Source of the DNA: Prochlorococcus marinus CUG1415 | GTDB taxonomy: Bacteria; Cyanobacteriota; Cyanobacteriia; PCC-6307; Cyanobiaceae | Assembly: GCF_017696015.1 (NCBI RefSeq) | Contig: NZ_JAAORL010000002.1 | Span: forward strand, 124,001-188,000 | DNA length: 64,000 nt | Direction: 5' to 3' | Shown here: piece after piece, positions 1 through 7,475 of the stretch | Numbering within the stretch: the first letter of the stretch is position 1 | Layout: every line of letters begins with the position of its first letter | Translations under genes and position numbers: made by a program | The notes under the pieces: generated by a model | The model's database searches: none | Told to the model about the DNA's origin: nothing | The model's input: only the letters and a program-made list of their open reading frames with translations

Positions 1-2
1 AA

Positions 3-527
3 CTCGATAGAAGTTCTAATATTTCAAAAAAATATACTGAATTAATTGAAAAAAAAATACTTAATGATGTTTTAATAAAGAGTTTTACCGTACCTAAAAG
101 AATTCACGGAACAATGTTCACTAAATCATTACAAGGAATGAAATATGGCAGACATATAGATAATGCTTTTATGTCTACTGGCAGGGCTGATTTATCATTC
201 ACTATATTTCTCAATGAGAAAGATAAATATGCAGGTGGTGAATTATTAATTGAAGGCCTTAATTCAGAAAATAAATTCAAACTTGATTCAGGAGGTATCG
301 TTATATATCCCAGTACTTATTTACACTCAGTACAAGAAGTAATTAGTGGTGAAAGAATAGTTGTTATTGGATGGATAGAAAGTTATGTAAAAAGTATCGA
401 GGAAAGAGAATATTTATTTGACCTAGATGCTGGAGCAAGAACTTTACTTGCTAGGCATGGCAGATCTGATGAACTAGACCTTATCTTTAAATCCTATTCA
501 AACTTGCTTCGTACATTAGGAGATTGA
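3..527 (+). CDS. PKHD/PiuC-type Fe(II)/2-oxoglutarate-dependent hydroxylase, 5' end cut by window
   Basis: The frame is open from base 3, so the gene starts upstream of the window; the first ATG inside it (114) is internal. The metal-binding HxD pair lies in YGRHIDNA (bases 153-161), and the distal His is in TYLHSV (324-326), followed by an Arg expected to bind 2-oxoglutarate (SGERIV). This spacing and the C-terminal helical tail match the PKHD-type hydroxylase family (PiuC/YbiX), which in other bacteria is linked to iron and siderophore-porin loci. The porin gene nearby on the opposite strand is compatible with that, but the substrate is unknown. The family assignment is firm. Confidence 0.85.
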   Translation, partial: LDRSSNISKKYTELIEKKILNDVLIKSFTVPKRIHGTMFTKSLQGMKYGRHIDNAFMSTGRADLSFTIFLNEKDKYAGGELLIEGLNSENKFKLDSGGIVIYPSTYLHSVQEVISGERIVVIGWIESYVKSIEEREYLFDLDAGARTLLARHGRSDELDLIFKSYSNLLRTLGD

Positions 528-597
528 TAAGAAACATTTTATACATTAAATAGAAAATAAAAATTAAATTGATTAAGATTAAAAAAAAAGTTATCTA

Positions 598-837
598 ATG
601 CCTAAAAAAAGTTCTATATCAATTTTCTTAGCTGCAACAAGTGCACTAACTATTGCAACAACTGAAACAAATACTATAAATGCAGGGGAAAATGATCTAG
701 GAGGCTTAAAGGAATGGAATACTGATATGCATGTAGATGCTGATTTTGTACTAGATGCAGAAGCTCAAAGAATTGCTGATGAAGCAGCAAAATCTAGTAT
801 GTGTATTCCTATTGGGGAAGGAGAGAATTGTTGGTAA
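598..837 (+). CDS. Small secreted protein of unknown function (79 aa)
   Basis: The N-terminus has Lys residues (MPKK) followed by a hydrophobic Ala/Ser/Leu stretch to about residue 21, resembling a Sec signal peptide with possible cleavage near NAG (28-30). The mature part is acidic and ends with two cysteines in MCIPIGEGENCW, which could form a disulfide outside the cytoplasm. A Rho-independent terminator follows within 25 nt, supporting real expression. I recognise no family; it looks like one of the short exported proteins common in Prochlorococcus. The start fits because no other ATG precedes the signal sequence. Confidence 0.6.
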   Translation: MPKKSSISIFLAATSALTIATTETNTINAGENDLGGLKEWNTDMHVDADFVLDAEAQRIADEAAKSSMCIPIGEGENCW

Positions 838-855
838 ACAAAAAATTTAATAAAA

Positions 856-883
856 AAAAAACCGCTAAATAAGCGGTTTTTTT
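856..883. terminator. Bidirectional Rho-independent terminator
   Basis: A perfect stem of ACCGCT (861-866) and AGCGGT (872-877) with a 5-nt loop is flanked by an A-run on the left and a T-run on the right. It can therefore end both the small secreted-protein gene (plus strand) and the porin gene (minus strand), which converge here. Confidence 0.85.
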
Positions 884-907
884 AGTAAAACATCTGAAAG
901 ATATTTT

Positions 908-2209
908 TTAGAACTTAAAGGTTGTTTCAAGAACAGCACCACTTATATCACGGCCAGCTGTTCCGTTTCTATCTGTACCACCAAATATTGCTGGTGTAAC
1001 AGAAACAGAATCGTTAACCTTGTATGAATAATAAGCTTCCCAAGCAAATGGCTCTACATTTTCATTTTCAACAGTTTGAGGTTGACCAAAAGCAACACCA
1101 ATTCTATCGTCAGCATTAATCATATCTTTCCAGGTAAGACCTGCAAACCATGCATCTGTAGAGTCTGCTCCTGCTGGAGCATTATCAATCTTAGAAGTGT
1201 CATAACCCAATGTAATTTCAGGTGTAGCTGTACCACTTTCCTCAGGTCTCCACCAAGCCCTTAGACCAACGTTTGTACTGTTTAGGTTAGTACCGTTGCC
1301 AGCAGGTGTAGATCCAGCATGTCCTCTAGATGTAATACCATTAGCTGTTGAGAAATAATCATCATACCAACCATTGTATTTCATGTTAACGATTGCTGAA
1401 ACAGCATATTGAGGTTGTGTAAAACCAACTTGAGTTGCCCAGCTAGTTCTTGATTCATTAGTTAATAAACCCCTAGTACTTTCGTTTTGCTTGGAAACAA
1501 TGTTTGAGCTAACTGCAAATCCATTATCTGCGTTATATGCCCAACCTGCACCACTATCAGTACTAGCTCCATATGCAGCAGCGTTACCACCAAGGGTAAA
1601 TTGCTTTGTTACGGGCTTATAAATTGATGGAGTTGTTCCATGCATGTAGTAGTTTTCAATTTTTGGACCTACCCAAACAGTATTATTATCTCCAACGGGG
1701 AATGAGTACCAAATCTTGTCAACTTCTAAGGCGTCGTTGTTGCCATTAGCTGATGAAAGGTAAGTACCATAAGTCTTACTATCCATGAATTGAGAAGCAT
1801 TACCTGTCTTAAGACGGACGTATAAGTTATCGTCACCAGTAAAACTTGTATTTAAGTTAACTTGATAAGTGTAAGCAGCTTGTAAACTTTCAGATAATCC
1901 ACCTTCAGCTTGCTCAACTGCACCTATTTGGAAAACAGCCTTACCATCCATTGTGGTTGTATCGGAGAAGCCACCTGCTTCATATTCATTTTGTCTAACC
2001 TCAAGGCCATCAACACGACCTTTAAGCTTTGCTATATCTTCACTAACTTCGTTAATGAATGTTTTGCTGTCAATTCTTGAAGATTTTGTTCCTCTACGGG
2101 CGTAGCTGTTAATTTCATCTAAATTGACAACATTGGAAGCTTGAGCAGCCATTGGAGCTATAAAGCTCAAAGATGCTCCTGCTACCAACATTTGTTGGAA
2201 GAGTTTCAT
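908..2209 (-). CDS. Outer-membrane porin, cyanobacterial Som/OprB type
   Basis: This 433-residue protein has a Sec signal peptide with likely cleavage after AQA (residue 24). A short charged coiled-coil-like segment follows (about residues 50-75, IAKLKGRVDGLE). The rest is a long Gly/Asn/Thr-rich part with alternating hydrophobic residues typical of a beta-barrel, ending in the Phe expected of outer-membrane proteins (TTFKF). It matches the major porins of marine picocyanobacteria, although the N-terminal SLH domain seen in many cyanobacterial porins is strongly shortened or absent. It probably allows nutrient diffusion. The 5' leader contains a match to the Yfr1 sRNA target motif, which suggests post-transcriptional control. 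Confidence 0.88.
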   Translation of the reverse strand: MKLFQQMLVAGASLSFIAPMAAQASNVVNLDEINSYARRGTKSSRIDSKTFINEVSEDIAKLKGRVDGLEVRQNEYEAGGFSDTTTMDGKAVFQIGAVEQAEGGLSESLQAAYTYQVNLNTSFTGDDNLYVRLKTGNASQFMDSKTYGTYLSSANGNNDALEVDKIWYSFPVGDNNTVWVGPKIENYYMHGTTPSIYKPVTKQFTLGGNAAAYGASTDSGAGWAYNADNGFAVSSNIVSKQNESTRGLLTNESRTSWATQVGFTQPQYAVSAIVNMKYNGWYDDYFSTANGITSRGHAGSTPAGNGTNLNSTNVGLRAWWRPEESGTATPEITLGYDTSKIDNAPAGADSTDAWFAGLTWKDMINADDRIGVAFGQPQTVENENVEPFAWEAYYSYKVNDSVSVTPAIFGGTDRNGTAGRDISGAVLETTFKF

Positions 2210-2221
2210 TTTACCTCACAC
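2210..2221 (-). promoter_or_regulatory. Predicted Yfr1 sRNA target site over the porin ribosome-binding site
   Basis: Read on the minus strand, the leader ends in GTGTGAGGTAAA directly before the porin ATG. GTGTGAGG (2221 to 2214) is the exact complement of CCUCACAC, part of the ultraconserved single-stranded motif ACUCCUCACAC of the cyanobacterial sRNA Yfr1. Yfr1 is known to regulate porin (som) mRNAs in Prochlorococcus MED4. The GAGG inside the match is also the Shine-Dalgarno sequence, so pairing would block ribosomes. The sRNA gene itself is not in this window. Confidence 0.75.
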
Positions 2222-2228
2222 TAAAGTA

Positions 2229-2244
2229 ACCTAAAAAATTAGGT
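2229..2244 (-). promoter_or_regulatory. Small hairpin in the porin leader
   Basis: ACCTAA and TTAGGT are perfect inverted arms (2229-2234 and 2239-2244) around a 4-nt loop, just upstream of the Yfr1-complementary site. If transcribed it would form a hairpin 5' of the ribosome-binding site. A plausible -10 box (TATAGA, minus strand) overlaps its upstream arm, so it could lie at the very start of the mRNA or act as an operator. This is weak evidence without a mapped transcription start. Confidence 0.35.
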
Positions 2245-2342
2245 ATCTATACTGTATCGTTAGCGACATAAAAGAAAAGGAATATAAGTTTCATCTCAAT
2301 GTATCTTTTGATACTTTTCATTACATATAGATATTTTGATTA

Positions 2343-3212
2343 TTAGTTATTTTGTAATGGGAATTCCAAAAACTCTCTTTCCTCTAACCAAGAGGATGCG
2401 ACTTCTCGTGCTAATTTGCGAATTTTTTCAATATATTGAGCTCGATCTGTAACTGAAATCACGCCTCTTGCATCAAGTAAATTAAAAGTATGACTACATT
2501 TAAGAACAAAATCAAGAGCTGGGTAAGTTAATTTCTTTTCGATCAAATTATTTGCTTCGGCTTGGTAAATTTCAAATAATTTCCTGAGATTCTTAGGACT
2601 AGATTCAGTAAAATTATATGAGCACTGACTTTTTTCAAATTGAAGCCAAATATCACTATATTTAAGATTTTTGTTCCAATTTAGATCCCAAATACTATCC
2701 TTATCCTGCAAGAACATTGCTATCCTCTCTAATCCATAGGTGATTTCAATTGGAATTGGATTACAATCTATTCCTCCGCATTGTTGAAAATAAGTAAATT
2801 GAGTTACTTCCATACCATCCAACCAAACTTCCCAACCTACACCCCAAGCGCCAAGTGTTGGCGACTCCCAATTATCTTCTACAAATCTTATGTCATGATT
2901 CTTAGGATTAATTCCTAAAGACTCCAAAGATAATAAATATTTTTCCTGTATTTCATCTGGTGACGGTTTAATTATTACTTGATATTGAAAGTAATGTTGA
3001 GCCCTATTTGGATTATCGCCAAAACGTCCATCTGTAGGTCTTCTGCATGGCTCTGAATATGCAACACTCCAAGGTTCAGGTCCTATAACCCTTAAAAAGG
3101 TATGTGGATTCATAGTTCCAGCACCTTTTTCAGTATCATATGGTTGCATTATTAAGCATCCTTCTTCAGACCAAAATTTATTTAAGTTTTGAATTATGTC
3201 CTGAAAAAACAT
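2343..3212 (-). CDS. glyQ: Glycyl-tRNA synthetase alpha subunit
   Basis: The 289-residue product has the full length of bacterial alpha subunits (about 290-300). Diagnostic blocks are [20 protein letters not shown] (residues 22-41), [17 protein letters not shown] (54-70) and the class II motif region around [18 protein letters not shown]. With the beta subunit GlyS, encoded elsewhere, it charges tRNA-Gly as an alpha2beta2 enzyme; the alpha subunit carries the adenylation site. It stands alone, with a 253-nt leader upstream and the porin promoter downstream. Confidence 0.97.
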   Translation of the reverse strand: MFFQDIIQNLNKFWSEEGCLIMQPYDTEKGAGTMNPHTFLRVIGPEPWSVAYSEPCRRPTDGRFGDNPNRAQHYFQYQVIIKPSPDEIQEKYLLSLESLGINPKNHDIRFVEDNWESPTLGAWGVGWEVWLDGMEVTQFTYFQQCGGIDCNPIPIEITYGLERIAMFLQDKDSIWDLNWNKNLKYSDIWLQFEKSQCSYNFTESSPKNLRKLFEIYQAEANNLIEKKLTYPALDFVLKCSHTFNLLDARGVISVTDRAQYIEKIRKLAREVASSWLEEREFLEFPLQNN

Positions 3213-3465
3213 CTATAATTAACAATTTTAGAAATTGGGAGTAATCCCATAAAATATAATAACAAAGCTTACTAGAAATATTAATAAAAATACTTTGATA
3301 ATTATAGTTTTACTAATAAAAACTTCTTAGAAAAGTTAGCAAAAAGTAATTCATATAATCGCATTTAGGCAAACAATAAGGAATAACCAAACTTATTTCT
3401 GAAATAGTTGTCAAACTATTAAATTCTTAGAATTAAATGTTATTGATCAAAACATAAATCAAAGT

Positions 3466-3855
3466 TTAATTAATAAAAAAATCTAGTGGCAATGGCCCAA
3501 AAGTACTAGATTCTATTGATTCATGGTCATACTGACAAGTTAATAAAATACCTTCTCCAAGTCCACTTTCAGGCCTAATAAAAACATTACCAGTTTTTTG
3601 ATTACCTTTTAGGAAAACACCTCCAACAGCATGAAGAGATTCTAAATCCATGAATTTAACCGAGGAATATTTTTTAGAAATTGATTTTAATGCCGCAATA
3701 GCATCAAGATCAGAAGGTGCCATTATTCCTATTGTTATCCAATCGGCATTTAGAATATTTAATTCAAGCTCTTCTAGAAGTTTATTTTTTTGTCTTTTAC
3801 TTAAATTAGGAGCTGATCTAAGACTGTTTAAATCAAATAAATTATTTATTTCCAT
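3466..3855 (-). CDS. DUF1824 family protein
   Basis: This 129-residue protein starts with a helical N-terminus (LRSAPNLSKRQKNKLLEEL), followed by the block DWITIGIMAPSDLDAIAALKS, which I recognise from the cyanobacteria-restricted DUF1824 family. A later Gly-rich segment (LHAVGGVFLKGNQKTGNVFIRPESGLGEG) follows. The function is unknown. It is downstream of the tautomerase gene on the same strand with a 27-nt gap, so the two may be co-transcribed together with the 56-codon ORF above them. Confidence 0.75.
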   Translation of the reverse strand: MEINNLFDLNSLRSAPNLSKRQKNKLLEELELNILNADWITIGIMAPSDLDAIAALKSISKKYSSVKFMDLESLHAVGGVFLKGNQKTGNVFIRPESGLGEGILLTCQYDHESIESSTFGPLPLDFFIN

Positions 3856-3882
3856 TTAAGTAATTAAAATGAGAATTAATTT

Positions 3883-4215
3883 TTATCCAAATGTTCTACC
3901 ATTCCATGACCACATTGAGGAAGGTACATCCTCGAAAGAAATATAAATCTTATCTATTGGGATTCCCATTTTCTCATGCAAAAAATTAGATATTGGCTTT
4001 GCCATTTCTGAAGGATTTAAAGAGCCTATTGACCTAATTTCTAAAAAGCAACTAGGGCTTTGGTCGTTAAAATACATTACGGAATTATCATCTAATTTAG
4101 CCATAACAAATCTTTTTGATTTATTTGTTAAAGATGAAACTAATATTGAAATGTCTTCAAGTATTTTTTCTTTGTCCTCAACGTTTACTGAAGTAGAAAT
4201 ATTAATATAAGGCAT
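3883..4215 (-). CDS. MIF/phenylpyruvate tautomerase-family protein
   Basis: The 110-residue product begins M-P-Y-I-N, leaving Pro2, the catalytic base of the tautomerase/MIF superfamily, at the N-terminus after Met removal. The beta-alpha-beta pattern, the FLEIRSIGSLNP strand-turn and the C-terminal IYISFEDVPSSMWSWNGRTFG match MIF homologues of marine cyanobacteria. The family forms trimers that can interconvert keto and enol forms of phenylpyruvate, but the natural substrate in cyanobacteria is not known. A 56-codon ORF ends 2 nt before this start codon, consistent with translational coupling. Confidence 0.9.
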   Translation of the reverse strand: MPYINISTSVNVEDKEKILEDISILVSSLTNKSKRFVMAKLDDNSVMYFNDQSPSCFLEIRSIGSLNPSEMAKPISNFLHEKMGIPIDKIYISFEDVPSSMWSWNGRTFG

Positions 4216-4217
4216 AT

Positions 4218-4388
4218 TTATACAGCTAAATAATCTTTTTGAGAGTCAGTCAGGAGATAAACAGTTTTATTTTTAGAAACTCTTTTTGATGATAGATATG
4301 CCATATCGTATGAACTTATTCCATTTTTGTAGGGATTGAAAAGAGCTTTTTTAGACCTACTTTTTTTGCTCCTTTTAAATTCAATCAT
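4218..4388 (-). CDS. Small basic protein, 56 aa, unknown function
   Basis: A clean 57-codon frame on the minus strand runs from ATG (4388) to TAA (4218). The product is Lys/Arg/Ser-rich at its start (MIEFKRSKKSRSKKALFNPY) and then reads KNGISSYDMAYLSSKRVSKN with a C-terminus QKDYLAV. It ends 2 nt before the tautomerase start, an operon-like spacing, and fills an otherwise unexplained gap. I recognise no family; the basic N-terminus could bind nucleic acid or membrane phosphates, but that is speculation. Codon use looks like its neighbours. Confidence 0.5.
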   Translation of the reverse strand: MIEFKRSKKSRSKKALFNPYKNGISSYDMAYLSSKRVSKNKTVYLLTDSQKDYLAV

Positions 4389-4550
4389 TATTAATTAAAT
4401 TATTAATTAATAATTTAACTTTTTTTGAATAGATGTCTAGTTTTTATCAAAAATTTTAATTATTTAAATAGAAAGTACATTTCTAAAACACAATTTGAAT
4501 TTTTATTTACTAAATTAATTACTAAATTATAAATAACTTTAACTCTTGTT

Positions 4551-5189
4551 TTGGAAGTTTTAAATAATTATCAGAGAAAAAAACTTGATGAGAGTAATGA
4601 TGAAGAGTTTTATTCTGAACCAAAATTTGTTTATCATCTAGATGCAAACTTCAGGCAATATTTGTCAAGTGTTTACAATAATGAAATTTCAGATAGTTCA
4701 ACTATTCTCGATTTAATGTCCAGTTGGGATAGTTATTTGCCTAAAGATAAAAAATTTAAAAAAGTTATTGGGCATGGATTAAACAAGAAAGAACTTGAAA
4801 AAAATAAAATTTTTGATTCTTATTGGATACAAAATTTCAATTTAAATCAAGAAATTCCACTAGATAATGAAAGTGTTGATTATTGTTTAATGGTGGCTGC
4901 CTGGCAATATCTACAATATCCAGAAAATTTAACCAAAGAAATTTTAAGAATTTTAAGTAGTCAGGGAAAGTTTATAATTTCTTTTTCAAATAGGGCATTT
5001 TGGCATAAGGCTCCTAAAATATGGACTGCATCTACTGAAGAAGAGAGAGTCAAATATGTAAGAAAAGTATTAATCTCAAACGGATTTAATGAGCCAAAAA
5101 TTATTCAAAGGTTTAATGAACCTGTACCTAACATCTTTAATTTTTTAAATAAAGACCCATTTTATTGTTTAATTGCGACTAAAGAGTAA
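4551..5189 (+). CDS. Class I SAM-dependent methyltransferase (type 11-like)
   Basis: This 212-residue protein has a Rossmann-type methyltransferase layout. Motif I is the degenerate STILDLMSSWDSYLP (about residues 51-65), the acidic strand is KKVIGHGLNKKEL, the motif IV region is SVDYCLMVAAWQYLQYP and the post-motif is ILRILSSQGKFIISFSNRAFW. The missing GxGxG is typical of a small cyanobacterial subgroup and does not by itself exclude SAM binding. The substrate is unknown. The chosen start is TTG, since no ATG or GTG lies before the conserved core. It is divergent from the tautomerase gene group. Confidence 0.7.
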   Translation: MEVLNNYQRKKLDESNDEEFYSEPKFVYHLDANFRQYLSSVYNNEISDSSTILDLMSSWDSYLPKDKKFKKVIGHGLNKKELEKNKIFDSYWIQNFNLNQEIPLDNESVDYCLMVAAWQYLQYPENLTKEILRILSSQGKFIISFSNRAFWHKAPKIWTASTEEERVKYVRKVLISNGFNEPKIIQRFNEPVPNIFNFLNKDPFYCLIATKE

Positions 5190-5285
5190 ATAATAACTTT
5201 GATTCATTGGCGAAAAAATCTAAAATAATAATACATAGCCATACCTTTAAATTTCTACTACTATTGGATAGTTGAAATCAAACAT

Positions 5286-5531
5286 ATGGGCTCTAAAAGA
5301 GAAAAATATCCTGAAAAATGTCCCTGGGATCTTGGACCAAATCAACATTTAGCCAAAAAAGAGAACTGGACTTTAAGATTAGGAGAAGCGAATGTATGCT
5401 TTAGCAAAAATAAACTAGATAATAATTATTTTCATGTAATCAGTAATGAAAATGAAGAACAAATTTTAGCTTTCAGAGCAAGGCTCTTATATCAAAAACT
5501 ATTGGATAAAGGATTTAGATTGGTTGAATAA
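5286..5531 (+). CDS. Hypothetical protein, 81 aa
   Basis: A short soluble, charged protein (MGSKREKYPEKCPWDLGPNQ at its start) with a C-terminal helical segment (EEQILAFRARLLYQKLLDKG). It has no signal peptide, membrane segment or motif I can assign. It follows the methyltransferase on the same strand with a 96-nt gap and converges on the DUF3386 gene with only 5 nt between stop codons. Codon use fits the surroundings, and the ATG follows an upstream stop closely. It is probably a picocyanobacterial conserved hypothetical. Confidence 0.6.
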   Translation: MGSKREKYPEKCPWDLGPNQHLAKKENWTLRLGEANVCFSKNKLDNNYFHVISNENEEQILAFRARLLYQKLLDKGFRLVE

Positions 5532-5536
5532 AAATA

Positions 5537-6190
5537 TTAGTTTAATAAAGATATCTCTTCGAAAACAAATTTCTGTATTTCTTCTTCTTGATTTTTGTTG
5601 AAATTTTTTATTGTTCTTGAATTTAAAATCCAATAATCCTCTTTACCTATATTTATAAATTGATCCTCATATTCCAATTTTTGTGAATTTGCCTTGAGTG
5701 TATCTGAATCAATTTGTTGACTAGTATATTTTTTACTGAGGCAACCTATTCCTGTATCTAAGAATTCTTCTACAAAAATTTCAATTATAGTTCCATGAAT
5801 TTTTCTATAGACCATATTAATACGGTCATTTTTAACTCTATATCTATCACCTTCATTTTTACCAGATACACTCATTTCAATACCACTTTCAGAACTTTTA
5901 AGTAAATTAAAATTATTTTCTGAATGAACAGATTGGAATTCTCTCTTTACCCTATGTATACATACTTCAAATAACTGAGAGGCAATACTTTTAACAATTT
6001 TGACATTATCTATTTTTTGAATATCTGGTTTAAAGTCTTTGCCTAATAAAAAGTTACCTTTATAAATATTATTATTAATCAAAAGAATACATTTACCTTG
6101 GTAACCATTAAAGTCATTCTTCCAAGTGTACCTATTTTCATAAGCCTTTCGAAAAATCTCCTTACAATTAATTTCTTTTAGATTCTCCAC
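5537..6190 (-). CDS. DUF3386 family protein
   Basis: The opening block EIFRKAYENRYTWKNDFNGY followed by GKCILLINNNIYKGNF resembles the cyanobacterial DUF3386 family (about 215 residues); this protein has 217. The fold is probably mostly beta (NMVYRKIHGTIIEIFVEEFLDTG), ending in an acidic helix. No catalytic motif is evident and the function is unknown. It lies downstream of the Pcb gene, but a strong terminator separates the two, so it is likely transcribed independently or by read-through. Confidence 0.7.
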   Translation of the reverse strand: MENLKEINCKEIFRKAYENRYTWKNDFNGYQGKCILLINNNIYKGNFLLGKDFKPDIQKIDNVKIVKSIASQLFEVCIHRVKREFQSVHSENNFNLLKSSESGIEMSVSGKNEGDRYRVKNDRINMVYRKIHGTIIEIFVEEFLDTGIGCLSKKYTSQQIDSDTLKANSQKLEYEDQFINIGKEDYWILNSRTIKNFNKNQEEEIQKFVFEEISLLN

Positions 6191-6222
6191 TAATTTTTTT
6201 TAAACTCTTGAAAATAATTCTA

Positions 6223-6252
6223 CAAAAAAAAACCTCTCTAGCTAAAGAGAGG
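6223..6252 (-). terminator. Rho-independent terminator of the Pcb gene
   Basis: On the minus strand, CCTCTCT and AGAGAGG form a 7-bp GC-containing stem with a 6-nt loop, followed by ten U residues. It sits 21 nt past the Pcb stop codon and is one of the strongest terminators in the window, as expected for a highly transcribed antenna gene. Confidence 0.9.
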
Positions 6253-6272
6253 ATATTTATTTTCAAATTTAA

Positions 6273-7331
6273 CTATTGTTGTGTAATTTTTGCGTTTTCC
6301 ATATTGTCAAAAGCTTGACCAATTTTCTTAAAGTCAAATCCCATTGCTCTTAGAGCATGCCATAAATGACCTTGTAAGAAAAAGAATCCCAAATAGAAAT
6401 GAGCATTTGCAAGCCAAGCTCTTGCACTATATGTTCCAGAACCTAAATCAACTGTATCAGTAAAATAAGGAGCGAACTCAAATTGAAGCTTTAGAGGCTC
6501 TCCATATAAATCAACTGGGTATATTGTTGTGTTTGAAGCGCACCAGAATGCAGCCACAAAAGCCATATAGGAAACACCTACTACTGAGTAAGACAAAATA
6601 GCCTCTGCACCTAGTAAACCTCTACCTTTGAATTCTGTATATTCACCAAATTGCTTAGTGAAAATGTGGAAGATTCCGCCAATTATTTCTAAAAAGGCTA
6701 GAAATGCATGACCTCCCAAAACATCTTCTAGACTATCTATTTTTAAAAAGTCAAATTGATGATTCCAGATAGCAGCAATATCCAAATTGTAAATTACTTG
6801 TCTTGTTGAACCAATCGCAGGGTCATAGATCCCATGCCATTTAGCCCATTCTACAAACCAAATAGCTCCTATCCCTAGGAAGATTAGATGATGGCCAAGA
6901 ATAAAAGTTAATTTATCTGGATCATCCCATTCAAAATCGAATTTTCTTGGCTTACTGGTTTCAGGATAATCTGCAAGATCCCCAGCAAATTTAGTGGAAT
7001 GTAATAATCCCCCAGCACCCAATACAGCAGAGAAAATTAGATGCAATGTGCAAATTACAACGATTCCATATGTTTCAGTAATAACTCCATTTTCAATACC
7101 ACCGATCCCAAGACCTGCGAGGTGAGGTAAACAAATTAATTTTTGTGCACCCATTGGAATACTGGCGTCGTAACGAGCTAACTCAAATAATCCAAAAGCA
7201 CCTGCCCAAAACATCATAAGTCCTGCATGAGCAGCGTGAGAAGCTATGAATTTACCTGAACGGCCAACAACACCAGAATTTCCTGCGTACCAGTCATAGG
7301 TGACATCAGATTTTCCGTAAGTTTGTAACAC
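6273..7331 (-). CDS. pcb: Divinyl chlorophyll a/b light-harvesting protein, Pcb (stress-type candidate)
   Basis: This 352-residue, six-helix membrane protein belongs to the Pcb/IsiA/CP43 family and lacks the large lumenal loop of CP43. Recognisable blocks are RSGKFIASHAAHAGLMMF, GAGGLLHSTKFAGDL, HGIYDPAIG, WNHQFDFLKIDSLEDVLGGHAF and FFLQGHLWHALRAMGFDFKK, several carrying chlorophyll-ligating His. It differs in many places from my memory of the constitutive PcbA of high-light strains. It follows flavodoxin on the same strand (144-nt gap), as isiA pairs with isiB in other cyanobacteria. I therefore infer a second, iron-stress-type Pcb, perhaps associated with photosystem I, but that assignment needs a phylogeny. 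A strong terminator follows. Confidence 0.92.
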   Translation of the reverse strand: MLQTYGKSDVTYDWYAGNSGVVGRSGKFIASHAAHAGLMMFWAGAFGLFELARYDASIPMGAQKLICLPHLAGLGIGGIENGVITETYGIVVICTLHLIFSAVLGAGGLLHSTKFAGDLADYPETSKPRKFDFEWDDPDKLTFILGHHLIFLGIGAIWFVEWAKWHGIYDPAIGSTRQVIYNLDIAAIWNHQFDFLKIDSLEDVLGGHAFLAFLEIIGGIFHIFTKQFGEYTEFKGRGLLGAEAILSYSVVGVSYMAFVAAFWCASNTTIYPVDLYGEPLKLQFEFAPYFTDTVDLGSGTYSARAWLANAHFYLGFFFLQGHLWHALRAMGFDFKKIGQAFDNMENAKITQQ

Positions 7332-7386
7332 TTGATTTAAATAAACAGCAAATTGAGCATATTGCTAATCAGTGTATTTTTTTACA

Positions 7387-7439
7387 TGTTCTTTACAGAT
7401 TTAATTACTTATGTAAAAAAAACATATTGTGAAAGAACA
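7387..7439 (-). repeat. Inverted repeat between flavodoxin and pcb
   Basis: TGTTCTTT (7387-7394) and AAAGAACA (7432-7439) are perfect 8-bp inverted arms 37 nt apart, in the 144-nt gap between the flavodoxin stop and the Pcb start. They could be part of the pcb promoter or of a processing or attenuation hairpin; there is no U-run after either arm. This could be chance in AT-rich DNA. Confidence 0.3.
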
Positions 7440-7475
7440 AATGTTACAAATAGGAAAAGTAATATCATTGAAAGC

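Noticed and set aside
598-837. Possible prochlorosin (lanthipeptide) precursor because of C-terminal cysteines
   Set aside because: It has a signal-peptide-like start instead of a nitrile-hydratase-like leader, no double-Gly cleavage site before the cysteines, and no LanM-like gene nearby.
1076-1264. 62-aa ORF on the plus strand inside the porin gene
   Set aside because: It is antisense to a clear porin, has no plausible protein pattern and no ribosome site; it is a shadow of the real gene.
2301-2314. GTATC/GATAC inverted repeat after glyQ as a terminator
   Set aside because: The stem has only 5 bp and no U-run follows on either strand.
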